Below, in pieces: positions 27,088 through 36,535 of a DNA stretch of 64,000 bases. The notes under the pieces are model-generated. The model was not told where the DNA came from and did not search any database. It was given only the letters and a program-made list of their open reading frames with translations. Location: the NCBI RefSeq assembly GCF_050434145.1, contig NZ_JBNPVX010000007.1, positions 17,751 through 81,750 of the forward strand, in the 5' to 3' direction. The DNA comes from JAISST01 sp050434145 (GTDB lineage: Bacteria > Fusobacteriota > Fusobacteriia > Fusobacteriales > Fusobacteriaceae). Numbering within the stretch: the first letter of the stretch is position 1; each line of letters begins with the position of its first letter. The position numbers were made by a program, and so were the translations under genes.

Positions 27088-27948
27088 ATGGAAAAATTAG
27101 TAGAAGATCTTGAAACACAAGATGTAGGGAAAATCATGGAAATCTTAAAATCATGGGGTGAAGGATTGTTAAAAATGGCCCCTTCTTTTATTAGTAAAAT
27201 AATTGTAGCATTACTTTTTATTTTTATTGGTAAAAAAATAATTGGTCTTATTGTATTAAGTTTGAAAAAAATTATGGATTCTCGTAATGCAGAACCTTTA
27301 CTAAAAAGTTTTATCTTATCTTTTATTAAGAATTTATTATTTGTGGTTCTTTTCTTTTTGGTACTTGGTGTATTAGGAATAAGAGCTACTTCATTAATGG
27401 CTGTATTAGGTACTGCAGGTCTTGCCATTGGTCTTGCATTACAAGGAAGTTTATCAAACCTTGCTGGTGGTGTGTTGATTCTGATGTTTAGACCATTTTC
27501 TAAAGGTGACTATATTTCTAATAATGGTGGTGTAGAAGGAACTGTTGATCAAATTCAAATATTCAATTCTATATTGGTTACTCCTGATAATAAAATAATT
27601 ATTGTTCCCAATGGACAATTGGCAAATAGTACTCTAGTAAATTTTTCAAAAAACCCTACAAGAAGATTAGATCTAACTTATTCTGTTGCTTATACCACAG
27701 ATATAGATAAGGCTATCTCTGTTTTGGAAGAAGTGGCAAAAGAAAATCCTAAAATATTACAAAACAAACCTAAGACTATCAGACTTCGTACACATGGATT
27801 AAATTCATTGGACTTCCTGTTTAGAGTTTGGGTTAAATCTGGTGATTATTGGGATGTTATGTGGGATTGTAATGAAAATGTCAAAAGAGCTTTTGATAAG
27901 AATAATATTGAAATTCCTTACCAAAAGATTGATATTTATCAAAAATAA
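27085..27948 (+). CDS. mscS: Small-conductance mechanosensitive channel MscS
   Basis: 287 residues, the size of E. coli MscS. Three transmembrane helices lie in the first 130 residues. The third carries the glycine/alanine-rich pore pattern MAVLGTAGLAIGLALQGSLS with LAGGVLILMFRPFSKGD. The beta domain (GTVDQIQIFNSILVTPDNK, PNGQLANSTLVNFS) and C-terminal alpha-beta domain follow. It opens under membrane tension to release solutes during hypo-osmotic shock. The start is unusual: no ribosome site within 15 bases of the ATG pair (27085, 27088), only an AGGAGG beyond a hairpin. Confidence 0.95.
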   Translation: MMEKLVEDLETQDVGKIMEILKSWGEGLLKMAPSFISKIIVALLFIFIGKKIIGLIVLSLKKIMDSRNAEPLLKSFILSFIKNLLFVVLFFLVLGVLGIRATSLMAVLGTAGLAIGLALQGSLSNLAGGVLILMFRPFSKGDYISNNGGVEGTVDQIQIFNSILVTPDNKIIIVPNGQLANSTLVNFSKNPTRRLDLTYSVAYTTDIDKAISVLEEVAKENPKILQNKPKTIRLRTHGLNSLDFLFRVWVKSGDYWDVMWDCNENVKRAFDKNNIEIPYQKIDIYQK

Positions 27949-28008
27949 CTTTAATATTTTAAACTGTATATGTTATCTTAGTTTTATTTTAATTATGGGG
28001 GGTTATCA

Positions 28009-29475
28009 ATGAAATATGATATGAATGGAAAAATTCTTAAAGAAGCCATTACTTTTGATGATGTGCTTTTGGTTCCATCAAAATCTGATGTGTTACCACA
28101 AGATGTTTCTCTTAAGACCAATCTTACAAAAGAAATTGTTCTAAACATTCCTATATTAAGTGCTGCTATGGACACTGTAACAGAGTCAGACCTTGCTATT
28201 TCCTTAGCTAGACAAGGTGGATTGGGGTTTATTCACAAAAATATGTCTATAGAAGATCAAGCTTCTGATGTAGATAGAGTAAAAAGAATTGAGAGTGGTA
28301 TGATTAAAAATCCTGTTACACTCACTATTGACAGTACTGTCGGTGATGCTGAAAACTTGATGAGACGTTATAAAATATCTGGTCTTCCTGTAATTGGGGA
28401 TAGTGGTAAATTAATAGGAATACTTACAAACCGTGATATTAAATACCACAAAGAACCACGCCAATCAGTGGGAGAAATCATGACTAAGAATAATTTAGTT
28501 ACTGCACCTGTTGGTACTACTTTGGATCAAGCTAAAGAAATTTTGTTAGCCAATAGAATCGAAAAACTGCCAATTACTGATGATGAAGGTTTCTTAAAAG
28601 GACTTATCACTATTAAAGATATAGATAATCTAGTAGAATATCCAAATGCTTGCAAAGATAGTCATGGGACTTTGAGAGTTGGTGGTGCTGTAGGAATAGG
28701 TAATGACACTATGGATAGAGTAGAAGCATTAGTCAGAGCTGGAGTAGATGTAATTACTGTAGATTCTGCACATGGTCATTCTGGTGGTGTAATAAAAAAA
28801 ATACAAGAAATAAGAAATGCATTTCCTAATCTTAACCTTATAGGTGGTAATATTGTAACTGCTGAAGCTGCATTAGCACTAATTAATGCTGGAGTCAATG
28901 GAGTCAAAGTAGGAATTGGACCTGGTTCTATCTGTACTACGCGGGTAGTTGCTGGTGTGGGTGTTCCACAACTTACTGCAGTAAATGATATTTTCCAAGT
29001 ATGTAGAGAAAAGGACATCTGTGTAATTGCAGATGGAGGTATTAAATTTTCTGGTGATATAGTAAAAGCATTAGCCGCTGGTGCTGACTGTGTAATGTTG
29101 GGTGGACTACTTGCAGGTACTACTGAAGCTCCTGGAGAAGAAGTAATCATGGAAGGAAGACGTTACAAAATATATGTAGGAATGGGATCTATTGCAGCAA
29201 TGAAAAGAGGTTCAAAAGATAGATATTTTCAAAATGATGCTCAGAAACTTGTTCCTGAAGGTATTGAAGGGTGTATTGCATATAAAGGAAATCTTAAAGA
29301 TGTGGTATTCCAATTATGTGGTGGAATTAAAGCTGGCATGGGATACTGTGGTACTGCAACAATAGAAGATTTAAAAATAAATGGTAGATTTACAAAAATA
29401 ACTGGAGCTGGATTGGCTGAAAGTCATCCTCACGATATTGTAATTACTAAAGAAGCTCCTAATTATTCTAAATAA
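28009..29475 (+). CDS. guaB: IMP dehydrogenase
   Basis: 488 residues. The barrel starts MNGKILKEAITFDDVLLVPS, two CBS domains (MIKNPVTLTIDSTVGDAENL, then IMTKNNLVTAPVGT) are inserted at about residues 95-215, and the catalytic loop GPGSICTTRVVAGVG holds Cys309. SxxADGGI and GRRYKIYVGMGSI (IMP and flap residues) are intact. It converts IMP to XMP with NAD+, the committed step to GMP. GGGGGGT precedes the ATG, and the gene appears monocistronic or paired with the MORN gene 34 bases downstream. Confidence 0.97.
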   Translation: MKYDMNGKILKEAITFDDVLLVPSKSDVLPQDVSLKTNLTKEIVLNIPILSAAMDTVTESDLAISLARQGGLGFIHKNMSIEDQASDVDRVKRIESGMIKNPVTLTIDSTVGDAENLMRRYKISGLPVIGDSGKLIGILTNRDIKYHKEPRQSVGEIMTKNNLVTAPVGTTLDQAKEILLANRIEKLPITDDEGFLKGLITIKDIDNLVEYPNACKDSHGTLRVGGAVGIGNDTMDRVEALVRAGVDVITVDSAHGHSGGVIKKIQEIRNAFPNLNLIGGNIVTAEAALALINAGVNGVKVGIGPGSICTTRVVAGVGVPQLTAVNDIFQVCREKDICVIADGGIKFSGDIVKALAAGADCVMLGGLLAGTTEAPGEEVIMEGRRYKIYVGMGSIAAMKRGSKDRYFQNDAQKLVPEGIEGCIAYKGNLKDVVFQLCGGIKAGMGYCGTATIEDLKINGRFTKITGAGLAESHPHDIVITKEAPNYSK

Positions 29476-29509
29476 TTTTTCTTAATGGATTGGCACAAGG
29501 AGAAATAAA

Positions 29510-30511
29510 TTGAAAATTTCTAAAAACTTTATGTTGGTTATCATTTGTCTATTTTTAGTACAAAATATGAGTTTAGCTTCTAAAAAATACAAAGAATTGC
29601 CCCTATTAGAGACCTCTTCAAAAGAAAATCAAAATAATAATGATAAAGAAAATGCTACAAGAGCTGGGCAAAGCAATTTTTCTGATACAGTAGTAGAAAA
29701 TATAGTCATACAAGGAAATGCTTCCTCTAATGGTGAAAATAATGTTGTTACAGAAACTGACACTGTTTCTGTAGAAGAAGTAAATTTACTTGAAGATTTC
29801 AATAAAGATAATTCTAATAATTCTGATAGTAATTCAACTGATAATAGTGGTAATACTAGTAATGAAATTATTGATGATGCCATTAATAATGGGACAACTA
29901 ACGATAATATTATTGAAGTTACTTCTTCAGAACAACAAACAACACAAAATTCTACTAATATTCCGCAAAGAGTTCCTATAGCACCACTTTCAAATATAAA
30001 TATAGAATATGCTGAATCAGAAGTCAGAACTGATGGTCTTACTTATGCTAAAGATAGTTCTACTCCCTTTACAGGTGTTATTTATTCTAAATTTGGTTCA
30101 ATCAAAGAATATGATGAAAGTTATTCTAATGGAAAATTGCATGGTGAAAGAATATGGTATTCATCTGAGGAAAAACCAATTATCGTAGAAGTTTATACTA
30201 ATGGCGTTCTTAATGGAACATCTTATGAATACTATGAAAATGGTGCTACTAAAACTATCAAAGTTTATGATAATAATAAAATTGTCTCTATGAAGTCTTA
30301 TAATAAGGCAGGAAATATAATACACGATTCTACTTTCACTGGTGGTAATGGCTCATGGAAAATTTTCTGGGAAAGTGAAAAGGTATTGGAAGAAGGAATG
30401 TATAAAAATGGTGTAAAAGATGGTGAATGGAAAAGATATCAATCAGATGGTCAAGTTGATAATATAAAAACTTATAAAGATGGTAAGTTAATTGGGGAAA
30501 GCTGGAATTAG
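29510..30511 (+). CDS. Secreted MORN-repeat protein with Ser/Asn-rich linker
   Basis: A TTG start at 29510 (AAGGAGA upstream) opens a signal peptide (KISKNFMLVIICLFLVQNM, cleaved near LAS). Residues about 30-145 are low-complexity, rich in Asn, Ser, Thr and Asp. The C-terminal half has MORN/YwqK repeats: SNGKLHGERIWYSSEE, TNGVLNGTSYEYYENG, KNGVKDGEWKRYQSDG. The layout is like that of the exported YwqK-type protein at 430-1245, but here on a flexible stalk. The function is unknown; a surface or periplasmic binding protein is likely. Confidence 0.8.
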   Translation: MKISKNFMLVIICLFLVQNMSLASKKYKELPLLETSSKENQNNNDKENATRAGQSNFSDTVVENIVIQGNASSNGENNVVTETDTVSVEEVNLLEDFNKDNSNNSDSNSTDNSGNTSNEIIDDAINNGTTNDNIIEVTSSEQQTTQNSTNIPQRVPIAPLSNINIEYAESEVRTDGLTYAKDSSTPFTGVIYSKFGSIKEYDESYSNGKLHGERIWYSSEEKPIIVEVYTNGVLNGTSYEYYENGATKTIKVYDNNKIVSMKSYNKAGNIIHDSTFTGGNGSWKIFWESEKVLEEGMYKNGVKDGEWKRYQSDGQVDNIKTYKDGKLIGESWN

Positions 30512-30540
30512 AAATAAATAGAAAAAAATTATAATTATTA

Positions 30541-30578
30541 AAAAAGATGGTTAGTACAGATAATTAACCATCTTTTTT
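30541..30578. terminator. Bidirectional terminator
   Basis: AAAAAGATGGTTA pairs with TAACCATCTTTTTT between the convergent MORN and yfcC genes. Confidence 0.85.
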
Positions 30579-30621
30579 GCTATATAAATTTTTTATAATA
30601 TGCTAGTATAGTAATACTAAA

Positions 30622-32022
30622 TTATACTACAAATATAGTAGTTGATATTGCAATAAATATAAACTGTAGTAATAACATCATTCCAAATAATGGTGTAATG
30701 AACTTATACCATTTATCTATAGGCAATCCCATTAATCCACATAAAGTTCCTGCACTTGTTGGCCAAAACATATTTGAGAATCCGTCTCCAAATTGAAAAG
30801 CAATCACTGCTACTTGTCTATTCATAGAAATATTGTCAGCTAAAGGTGCCATTATAGGCATTGATACTGCAGCCTGACCTGATCCGGAAGGTATAAAGAA
30901 GTTTATGAAGTTTTGAACTATTACCATTCCTATTCCTGCAATTGATTTTGGTAATGACATGATTAGATTAGAGACATAGTTAATAATAGTATCTATTATT
31001 TGTCCATCTTGCATCACTACAGTCAGTGATCTTGCCACTCCAACTGCTAAAGCACCAAATAATACATCTGGTATAGATTCTAGAAAAGTAGAAGCTATCT
31101 CACTAAATGACATTTTATTTATTAATCCTACTAATATCATCATTATTAAAAATAATGTAGATAGTTCATTTAGATACCAACCCCATTTGATACACCCAAC
31201 TATTAATAATACCAAAGTTGCAAGGAACATCAGCATTATTACCATATGTTTTTCTGTATAAGGTAAATTTATCATTTTTTCTTTAGTCATATCTGTAGAT
31301 ATTTTAAATTTTACATCTTTTACCAATGATAATTCTGGATTTTTCTTTACTTTGTTGGCATAACGCACTAAGTATAATATTGCAACTCCTTGAAACACAA
31401 TAAAACACGCTATTCTGAAAGGTAAGGCAGTATTTAAATCAACCTCTGCAATACCTGCTGCCACTCCTATTGTAAATGGATTCAATGTAGCTGCAGCAAA
31501 ACCTGTAGCTGTTCCTAATATAACTGCTGCTCCACCTACCAATGCATCATATCCTAGAGCTATTGATATTCCCATAAATGCTGGTAGTAATCCATAAGTC
31601 TCTTCATACATTCCAAATGTTGAACCACATATTCCAAATATTAGCATGAAAGTAGGAAAAATTAGTTTTTCAGTTGATTCCATTTTTCTCATAAGACGTC
31701 CTAATGCACCATAAAATGCTCCAGACTTTATTAGCATATAGATAAAACCATATGCAAAAAATATGAAGAAAATAATATCTGCTGTCTCTACTAGACCTTT
31801 TACCAAAGCCATTACCATATTGAATGGTGATACTGGAGTTGCTTCCAATGCTTTATATGATCCTGGAACAACAACCATTCTTTTTCCCAATGCCACCCTT
31901 TCAAATGTCCCAGCTGGAATAATCCATGTGAGTGCTGTTACCAGCATTAACATTCCACATAATAAAACATATGTATGAGGCATTTTGAATTTCTTTTTTC
32001 CTTTAATCTCTACTTCTGCCAC
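30622..32022 (-). CDS. YfcC-family transporter, lysine-riboswitch controlled
   Basis: 466 residues with about 12 transmembrane helices. Signature segments are MPHTYVLLCGMLMLVTALTW, IIPAGTFERV, FFIPSGSGQAAVSMPIMAPL and FGDGFSNMFWPTSAGTLCGL, the C4-dicarboxylate/YfcC (PF03606) family that includes basic amino acid carriers. The start is GTG at 32022, five to six bases after AGAGGAGG; a longer frame adds an unconserved leader. The mRNA leader is a lysine riboswitch with a terminator, so I infer that it imports lysine or a lysine-containing compound and is repressed when lysine is plentiful. Family assignment alone would not show the substrate. Confidence 0.85.
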   Translation of the reverse strand: MAEVEIKGKKKFKMPHTYVLLCGMLMLVTALTWIIPAGTFERVALGKRMVVVPGSYKALEATPVSPFNMVMALVKGLVETADIIFFIFFAYGFIYMLIKSGAFYGALGRLMRKMESTEKLIFPTFMLIFGICGSTFGMYEETYGLLPAFMGISIALGYDALVGGAAVILGTATGFAAATLNPFTIGVAAGIAEVDLNTALPFRIACFIVFQGVAILYLVRYANKVKKNPELSLVKDVKFKISTDMTKEKMINLPYTEKHMVIMLMFLATLVLLIVGCIKWGWYLNELSTLFLIMMILVGLINKMSFSEIASTFLESIPDVLFGALAVGVARSLTVVMQDGQIIDTIINYVSNLIMSLPKSIAGIGMVIVQNFINFFIPSGSGQAAVSMPIMAPLADNISMNRQVAVIAFQFGDGFSNMFWPTSAGTLCGLMGLPIDKWYKFITPLFGMMLLLQFIFIAISTTIFVV

Positions 32023-32072
32023 TTTTCCTCCTCTAAATAAAACTTTTCCAAATAAAATTTTTATAATAAAAA

Positions 32073-32104
32073 ACACAGAATAACCAAGGGCTCATCTGTG
32101 TGTG
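32073..32104 (-). terminator. Attenuator terminator of the lysine riboswitch
   Basis: Read on the minus strand, CACAGA and TCTGTG form a stem followed by a T run (32069-32074). The 5' arm (CACACACAGAT) can alternatively pair with CTATCTGTG at the 3' edge of the aptamer, giving the antiterminated form. Confidence 0.7.
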
Positions 32105-32149
32105 ATTTATAACGATATTTTTCTATAATCATATTATAAATATTTTCAC

Positions 32150-32317
32150 AGATAGCTCTCCATCAGATTTTGACTGATGACAATAGTATAAATATTATTT
32201 ATACTACCAACAGAAAATTTTGGCGAAATTTTCTATTTCGGCAAAAAATCCTTTCCAATTATATCAATATCTTGCCAGATTACATAATTGTACTTTTATT
32301 TTTTGCTCCTCTATCTT
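32150..32317 (-). promoter_or_regulatory. Lysine riboswitch (L box) upstream of the YfcC transporter
   Basis: On the minus strand the leader begins AAGATAGAGGAGC, contains AAAAGTAC, GGAAAGG and TTTGCCGAAATAG, and ends TTGTCATCAG, a hairpin, CTGATGGAGAGCTATCT. These match, in order, the conserved GATAGAGGTGC, AAGAGTA, AAAGGGG, GCCGAAG, CTGTCA and GGAGGGCTATCT of the lysine aptamer (as in B. subtilis lysC). The two ends pair as the P1 stem (AGATAG with CTATCT). The expression platform is the terminator at 32073-32104. A -10-like TATACT lies near 32330. Confidence 0.85.
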
Positions 32318-32411
32318 AAATATGCATTAAAGTATACAATATTTTTTGTTTTGTTAATAATATAAAAAATAAATGTTTTCTATTTATTAAATTAATATTT
32401 AAATAATCCTT

Positions 32412-33614
32412 TTATTTTTTATTATTTATTTCTTGAAATACTTCTTTTATTTCTTTCAAAAGCTCCTTATTATTATATAGTTCCAAACTGGAGTAAATTG
32501 TTGCTTTTACTGATTGCTCTATTAATTTATATGCATTGGATGAATTGGCATATTTCAAAAAATTCTCATCATGAACATAACAATTGGGTTCTGTTTCTAT
32601 TTCTAATTCACAATAACTAGTAGGAATAGCCTTGCTTACATTACCAATATCTGAAGAACCAACACCTTTTTTCACGCCATTTAATATATTTTTAACTCCT
32701 ACTTTTTCCAAATTTGATTTTAACAAATTTTGTAATGGAGCAATATTCAATAAATTATCATATGAATTATCTACATTAGATAATTTCATAGTACATCCTG
32801 TCATCAGTGCTGCACCTTTGGCACAATTGATAACTTTTTCTGTAACTTTGTCTAGATATTCTCTAGTGGCTGATCTAATCATAAATTCGCAAGAGGCGTA
32901 ATCATGAATTGTATTCGTTGCTCCTCCACCACTTCTTATTGCTCCATGAATTCTTACATCAGAACTCACATGTTGCCTTAATGCACTTACCCCTGCAAAC
33001 ATGAGAGTTACACTATCTAGAGCATTGATTCCTTCTTCTGGAAATGCTGCTGCATGAGCTGCCTTACCAAAAAATTCAAATCTTAAAGAGTCTATTGCAA
33101 GAGCTCTACATCCTATATTATTCTCTGCACCTAAATGCATCTGAAATGCAATGTCTATATTATTAAAAGCCCCTTGATTTACCATATCTACTTTTGCGCC
33201 TAAGGTCTCTTCGGCTGGTGTTCCTATTACTATTATTTTACCATTAAATTTATCTTTCATCTTTGATAGTATTATTGCAGCTCCCAATGTCGTAGCTGCA
33301 ATCCAGTTATGACCACAAGCATGTCCATTCTCATCTTTGTTTTTCCCATATCCTGGTAATGCATCATATTCAGGTAGAAAACATATTTTAGGACCTTCAT
33401 CATCACCAAATTCTCCTCTAAATCCTGTAGAAAAGCCGCAATAATTTTCTTCTACAGTAAAGCCATATTTTTTTAAAATTGATATTAGATATTTTGCTGA
33501 TTTGGTTTCTTTTAATCCTAATTCTGGATTTTTAAATATATACTCACTTATCTCCTCTATCTCTTTCTGGTAAGTTTTAAACAATTCATTCACTAGATTT
33601 TCCATATTTTCCAT
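32412..33614 (-). CDS. M20-family amidohydrolase (AbgB/peptidase M20D-like)
   Basis: 400 residues with M20D metal-site motifs: GHACGHNWIAATTLG (about residue 97), GTPAEETLGAKVDM with a catalytic Glu-Glu, QMHLGAENN, and a lid dimerisation domain HAAAFPEEGINALDS. It hydrolyses N-acyl or aminoacyl-amino acids, as in AbgB (p-aminobenzoyl-glutamate) or indole-3-acetyl-amino acid hydrolases. It lies upstream of the lysine-controlled transporter but is separated from it by that gene's own leader, so co-regulation is not assured. The ribosome site is 35 bases from the ATG, beyond a small hairpin. Confidence 0.88.
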   Translation of the reverse strand: MENMENLVNELFKTYQKEIEEISEYIFKNPELGLKETKSAKYLISILKKYGFTVEENYCGFSTGFRGEFGDDEGPKICFLPEYDALPGYGKNKDENGHACGHNWIAATTLGAAIILSKMKDKFNGKIIVIGTPAEETLGAKVDMVNQGAFNNIDIAFQMHLGAENNIGCRALAIDSLRFEFFGKAAHAAAFPEEGINALDSVTLMFAGVSALRQHVSSDVRIHGAIRSGGGATNTIHDYASCEFMIRSATREYLDKVTEKVINCAKGAALMTGCTMKLSNVDNSYDNLLNIAPLQNLLKSNLEKVGVKNILNGVKKGVGSSDIGNVSKAIPTSYCELEIETEPNCYVHDENFLKYANSSNAYKLIEQSVKATIYSSLELYNNKELLKEIKEVFQEINNKK

Positions 33615-33655
33615 TACAATTTATGCATTCAGATACTTTTAATGCACATCCTCCT
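33612..33655 (-). promoter_or_regulatory. Shine-Dalgarno separated from the M20 start by a hairpin
   Basis: On the minus strand AGGAGG (33650-33655) precedes the ATG (33612-33614) by 35 bases. Between them TGCATT and AATGCA form a 6-bp stem with an 11-base loop. The arrangement mirrors the one before mscS. Starting instead inside this spacer, at the ATG directly after the ribosome site, would give only the peptide MCIKSI. Confidence 0.45.
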
Positions 33656-34041
33656 TTAAATTAAGATATTTCATATTTTTTAAAATTTTTATTTATATGT
33701 TACCTGTAACATATTTTTGATAGTTTTTTTGTTATAACTAACATATTTCTACTTATTTAGCTTAAATTTTTTATTTTTTGCTATTTACTTTTATACTTTA
33801 TCACATAAAAAGAGTATTTTTCAAGAATAATTTTTTGAATAACTTTAAAACTTAATAATATACATTATTTTAAATAACTTCATATATAAAAAAATAGTCT
33901 AATAGTTAAATTTAAAAAACATTTATTTAAATTTTAGTTTATTATCTAAGGCATTATTAGAACAACGGAAAAAGCTTTGATTTTTTTTATAAAATAATGT
34001 ATCATGTAAGAATAAAATTATTTTGTTTTGAAGGTAAGTTA
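33656..34041. other. Intergenic region between divergent M20 and DinG genes
   Basis: About 390 AT-rich bases that must contain two divergent promoters. I see no conserved RNA or repeat. The frame upstream of the DinG start is open to 33997 but poorly coding. Confidence 0.4.
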
Positions 34042-36492
34042 ATGGATAATATAAATGAGAAATTATCTCCTGAAGCTATAGAAAAAATTCAATTGGAAAT
34101 CGAAAAAGCCGATGGAAATGAAGTTTTTTTTCGTGGAATCCCAGATGATGATGGATTTGTTACAAAAGTGCAAGTATTAGCTAGAGGAAATAAATATTCA
34201 GTACCAGCGATTTTAAGGGTTATGAGAAAAGGAGAAGTAATGATACACAATCATCCATCAGGATATTTATATCCATCTGATGCAGATGCTGAGATTGCTT
34301 CTATTTATTCTAACCAAATGGCTGGTGCTTCTTATATAGTTAACAATCAAGTAGATTCTATATATGTCATTACTGAACTTGTTAGTGATGAAAATATTAA
34401 AATAGATATTATTCCATATTTTGAAGAGAAAGGAATATTAGTTCAAAAATTTGATAATTTTGAATACAGAGCAGAGCAGTTGCAAATGGCAAAGCACATC
34501 GAATTAGGAATAAATACAGAAACTAAAGTAGTAGTAGAAGCTGGTACTGGTACTGGAAAGACTTTAGCTTATTTAATTCCAGTGATAGAATGGGCTTTGG
34601 CTAACAAAAAGAGGGTAGTTATTTCGACTAATACTATTAATTTGCAAGAACAACTTTTAAGTAAAGATATTCCTATTGCACGAGAAGTTATTGGTAAAAA
34701 ATTTAAATACCTATTAGTCAAAGGGCGTGGTAACTACCTTTGTAATAGAAAATTTACAAATCTTTCAGTCGGAGAAAATCTTGATCTTACTGACTATAGT
34801 AACAGCCAAAAAGATCAATTAAAACACATTATCACCTGGGGAAACAAAACAAAAAATGGTGATAAAGCTGAACTTCCATTTGAAACTGATAATAACATTT
34901 GGGAATTGTTTGCCAGTGAAAGTGATATTTGTGCAGGTAATAAATGTTCTCATAGAAACGAATGCTTTTTTATGTTATCGCGAAATGAAAAAAAACAAGC
35001 AGATATACTGATTACCAACCATCACATGTTTTTTTCAGATCTTTCAATAAGAAAAGAAGTAGGATTTAATACTGAATTTTCTATAATTCCTGACTATGGA
35101 ATGGTTGTATTTGATGAAGCTCATAATGTAGAAAAAGTAGCTCGTGACTATTTTTCAGCTGAAGTTTCAAAATATAGTTTCACTAAATTTATGAATTATA
35201 TCTACGCTTTTGAGGGAAAGAAAAAAAATACTGGAAGTATTGAAACTCTTATTAAATATATAAAGATAAACAATCTGGAAGATCAAGATTTACTATTAAA
35301 AAATTTGGATGGAATAAAAAAAAATCATAAGTCTCTTTATTCTGTTGGACGAGAATATTTTAATTTTATTATAGATAAATTTTCTGGTGGTGAACAAGGA
35401 ACTTTTACTTTTAGAGTAAAAAAAGATGTTTTGGAAAATAATAAATTTTTTGATAGATTAAAGCTTTTCAAAGACGAATTACTCAGTGAATTTCGTGGTT
35501 ATGCAAAAAAAGTTTATATTGTTATTAAGCTACTGGAAGAAGATGGAGACAGAGATGGTATTGTTAATGATTTTATAAAATATTTTGATAGAATAAAAAA
35601 CTTCTTTTCTACTCTTAGTTTTGTCAATGAATTTGATGATGATGAATTTATTTACTGGATAGAAGTGAATAGTAAAAAAAGTAATGGAAAATTAGTTGCT
35701 ACACCTCTAAAAATTGATAAAGATTTGAAAATTAATTTATTTTTAAATTTAAAGCAAATTGTATTTACTTCGGCAACTATTGCAATTGGAAATAATTTTA
35801 GCTATTTCAAAAATTCACTGGGGCTCGAAGAAAAAACATTAGACAAAAAGATAAAATCTCCTTTTGATTATAATAAACAAATGAAAGTATATATTCCAAA
35901 TGATATTATTGAACCTAGTAGTTCAACTTACTCAGAAGAAGTTTCTGAATATGTTAAAAACCATATAATAAAATCTGGCGGAAAGACATTTGTTCTTTTT
36001 ACTTCATATAAAGTATTAAATTATGTTTATTATATGATCCGAGAGGAATTGGAAGATTATGGAATGGAATTATTTGTTCATGGAATGGCCCCGCGTAGTC
36101 AATTAATCCAAATGTTTAAAGAAAGCAGAGCACCAGTGTTATTTGGTACTGATTCTTTTTGGGAAGGGGTAGATATCAAAGGGGACAAGCTAAGCTCTGT
36201 TATTATTGTAAAATTGCCATTTAAAGTGCCAAATGATCCTATTACTGAAGCTATTATTGAGCATATTGAATCACAAGGTAAAAATTCTTTTACAGAATAT
36301 CAAGTACCTGAGGCTGTAATAAAATTCAAGCAAGGGATCGGCAGATTAATTCGGAGTAAAAAAGACACTGGAAATATTACTATACTGGATAATAGAATTA
36401 TTAAAAAGAGATATGGAAAATATTTTTTGGACTCAATACCAACTAAAAATATTCTTATATCTGATAAATTTCAAATACTAGGGGACTTATAA
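34042..36492 (+). CDS. dinG: DinG-type helicase with N-terminal JAMM/RadC-like domain
   Basis: The ATG at 34042 (AAGG upstream) gives 816 residues. Residues about 1-125 form a JAB/RadC-like domain with HNHPSGYLYPSDAD (His69, His71, Ser79, Asp82), the zinc-binding JAMM signature. Then comes a superfamily 2 XPD/DinG helicase: Walker A AGTGTGKT at about 167-174, the Fe-S cysteines in NYLCNRKF and SDICAGNKCSHRNECFF, DEAH at 358-361, and motif VI GIGRLIRSKKDTG. DinG helicases unwind D-loops, R-loops and forked DNA. A fused JAMM domain in place of the usual exonuclease is notable. It may be co-transcribed with the downstream membrane gene, 43 bases away. Confidence 0.9.
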   Translation: MDNINEKLSPEAIEKIQLEIEKADGNEVFFRGIPDDDGFVTKVQVLARGNKYSVPAILRVMRKGEVMIHNHPSGYLYPSDADAEIASIYSNQMAGASYIVNNQVDSIYVITELVSDENIKIDIIPYFEEKGILVQKFDNFEYRAEQLQMAKHIELGINTETKVVVEAGTGTGKTLAYLIPVIEWALANKKRVVISTNTINLQEQLLSKDIPIAREVIGKKFKYLLVKGRGNYLCNRKFTNLSVGENLDLTDYSNSQKDQLKHIITWGNKTKNGDKAELPFETDNNIWELFASESDICAGNKCSHRNECFFMLSRNEKKQADILITNHHMFFSDLSIRKEVGFNTEFSIIPDYGMVVFDEAHNVEKVARDYFSAEVSKYSFTKFMNYIYAFEGKKKNTGSIETLIKYIKINNLEDQDLLLKNLDGIKKNHKSLYSVGREYFNFIIDKFSGGEQGTFTFRVKKDVLENNKFFDRLKLFKDELLSEFRGYAKKVYIVIKLLEEDGDRDGIVNDFIKYFDRIKNFFSTLSFVNEFDDDEFIYWIEVNSKKSNGKLVATPLKIDKDLKINLFLNLKQIVFTSATIAIGNNFSYFKNSLGLEEKTLDKKIKSPFDYNKQMKVYIPNDIIEPSSSTYSEEVSEYVKNHIIKSGGKTFVLFTSYKVLNYVYYMIREELEDYGMELFVHGMAPRSQLIQMFKESRAPVLFGTDSFWEGVDIKGDKLSSVIIVKLPFKVPNDPITEAIIEHIESQGKNSFTEYQVPEAVIKFKQGIGRLIRSKKDTGNITILDNRIIKKRYGKYFLDSIPTKNILISDKFQILGDL

Positions 36493-36535
36493 GTATTGGT
36501 TTGTTTCAAACAAAGATAAATTAGTGGGTGATAAT

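Noticed and set aside
32150..32317. Glycine riboswitch or T-box for the YfcC leader.
   Set aside because: GGAGAGCT alone resembles part of the glycine aptamer, but the full ordered set of segments fits the lysine aptamer, and no T-box GGTGG core is present.
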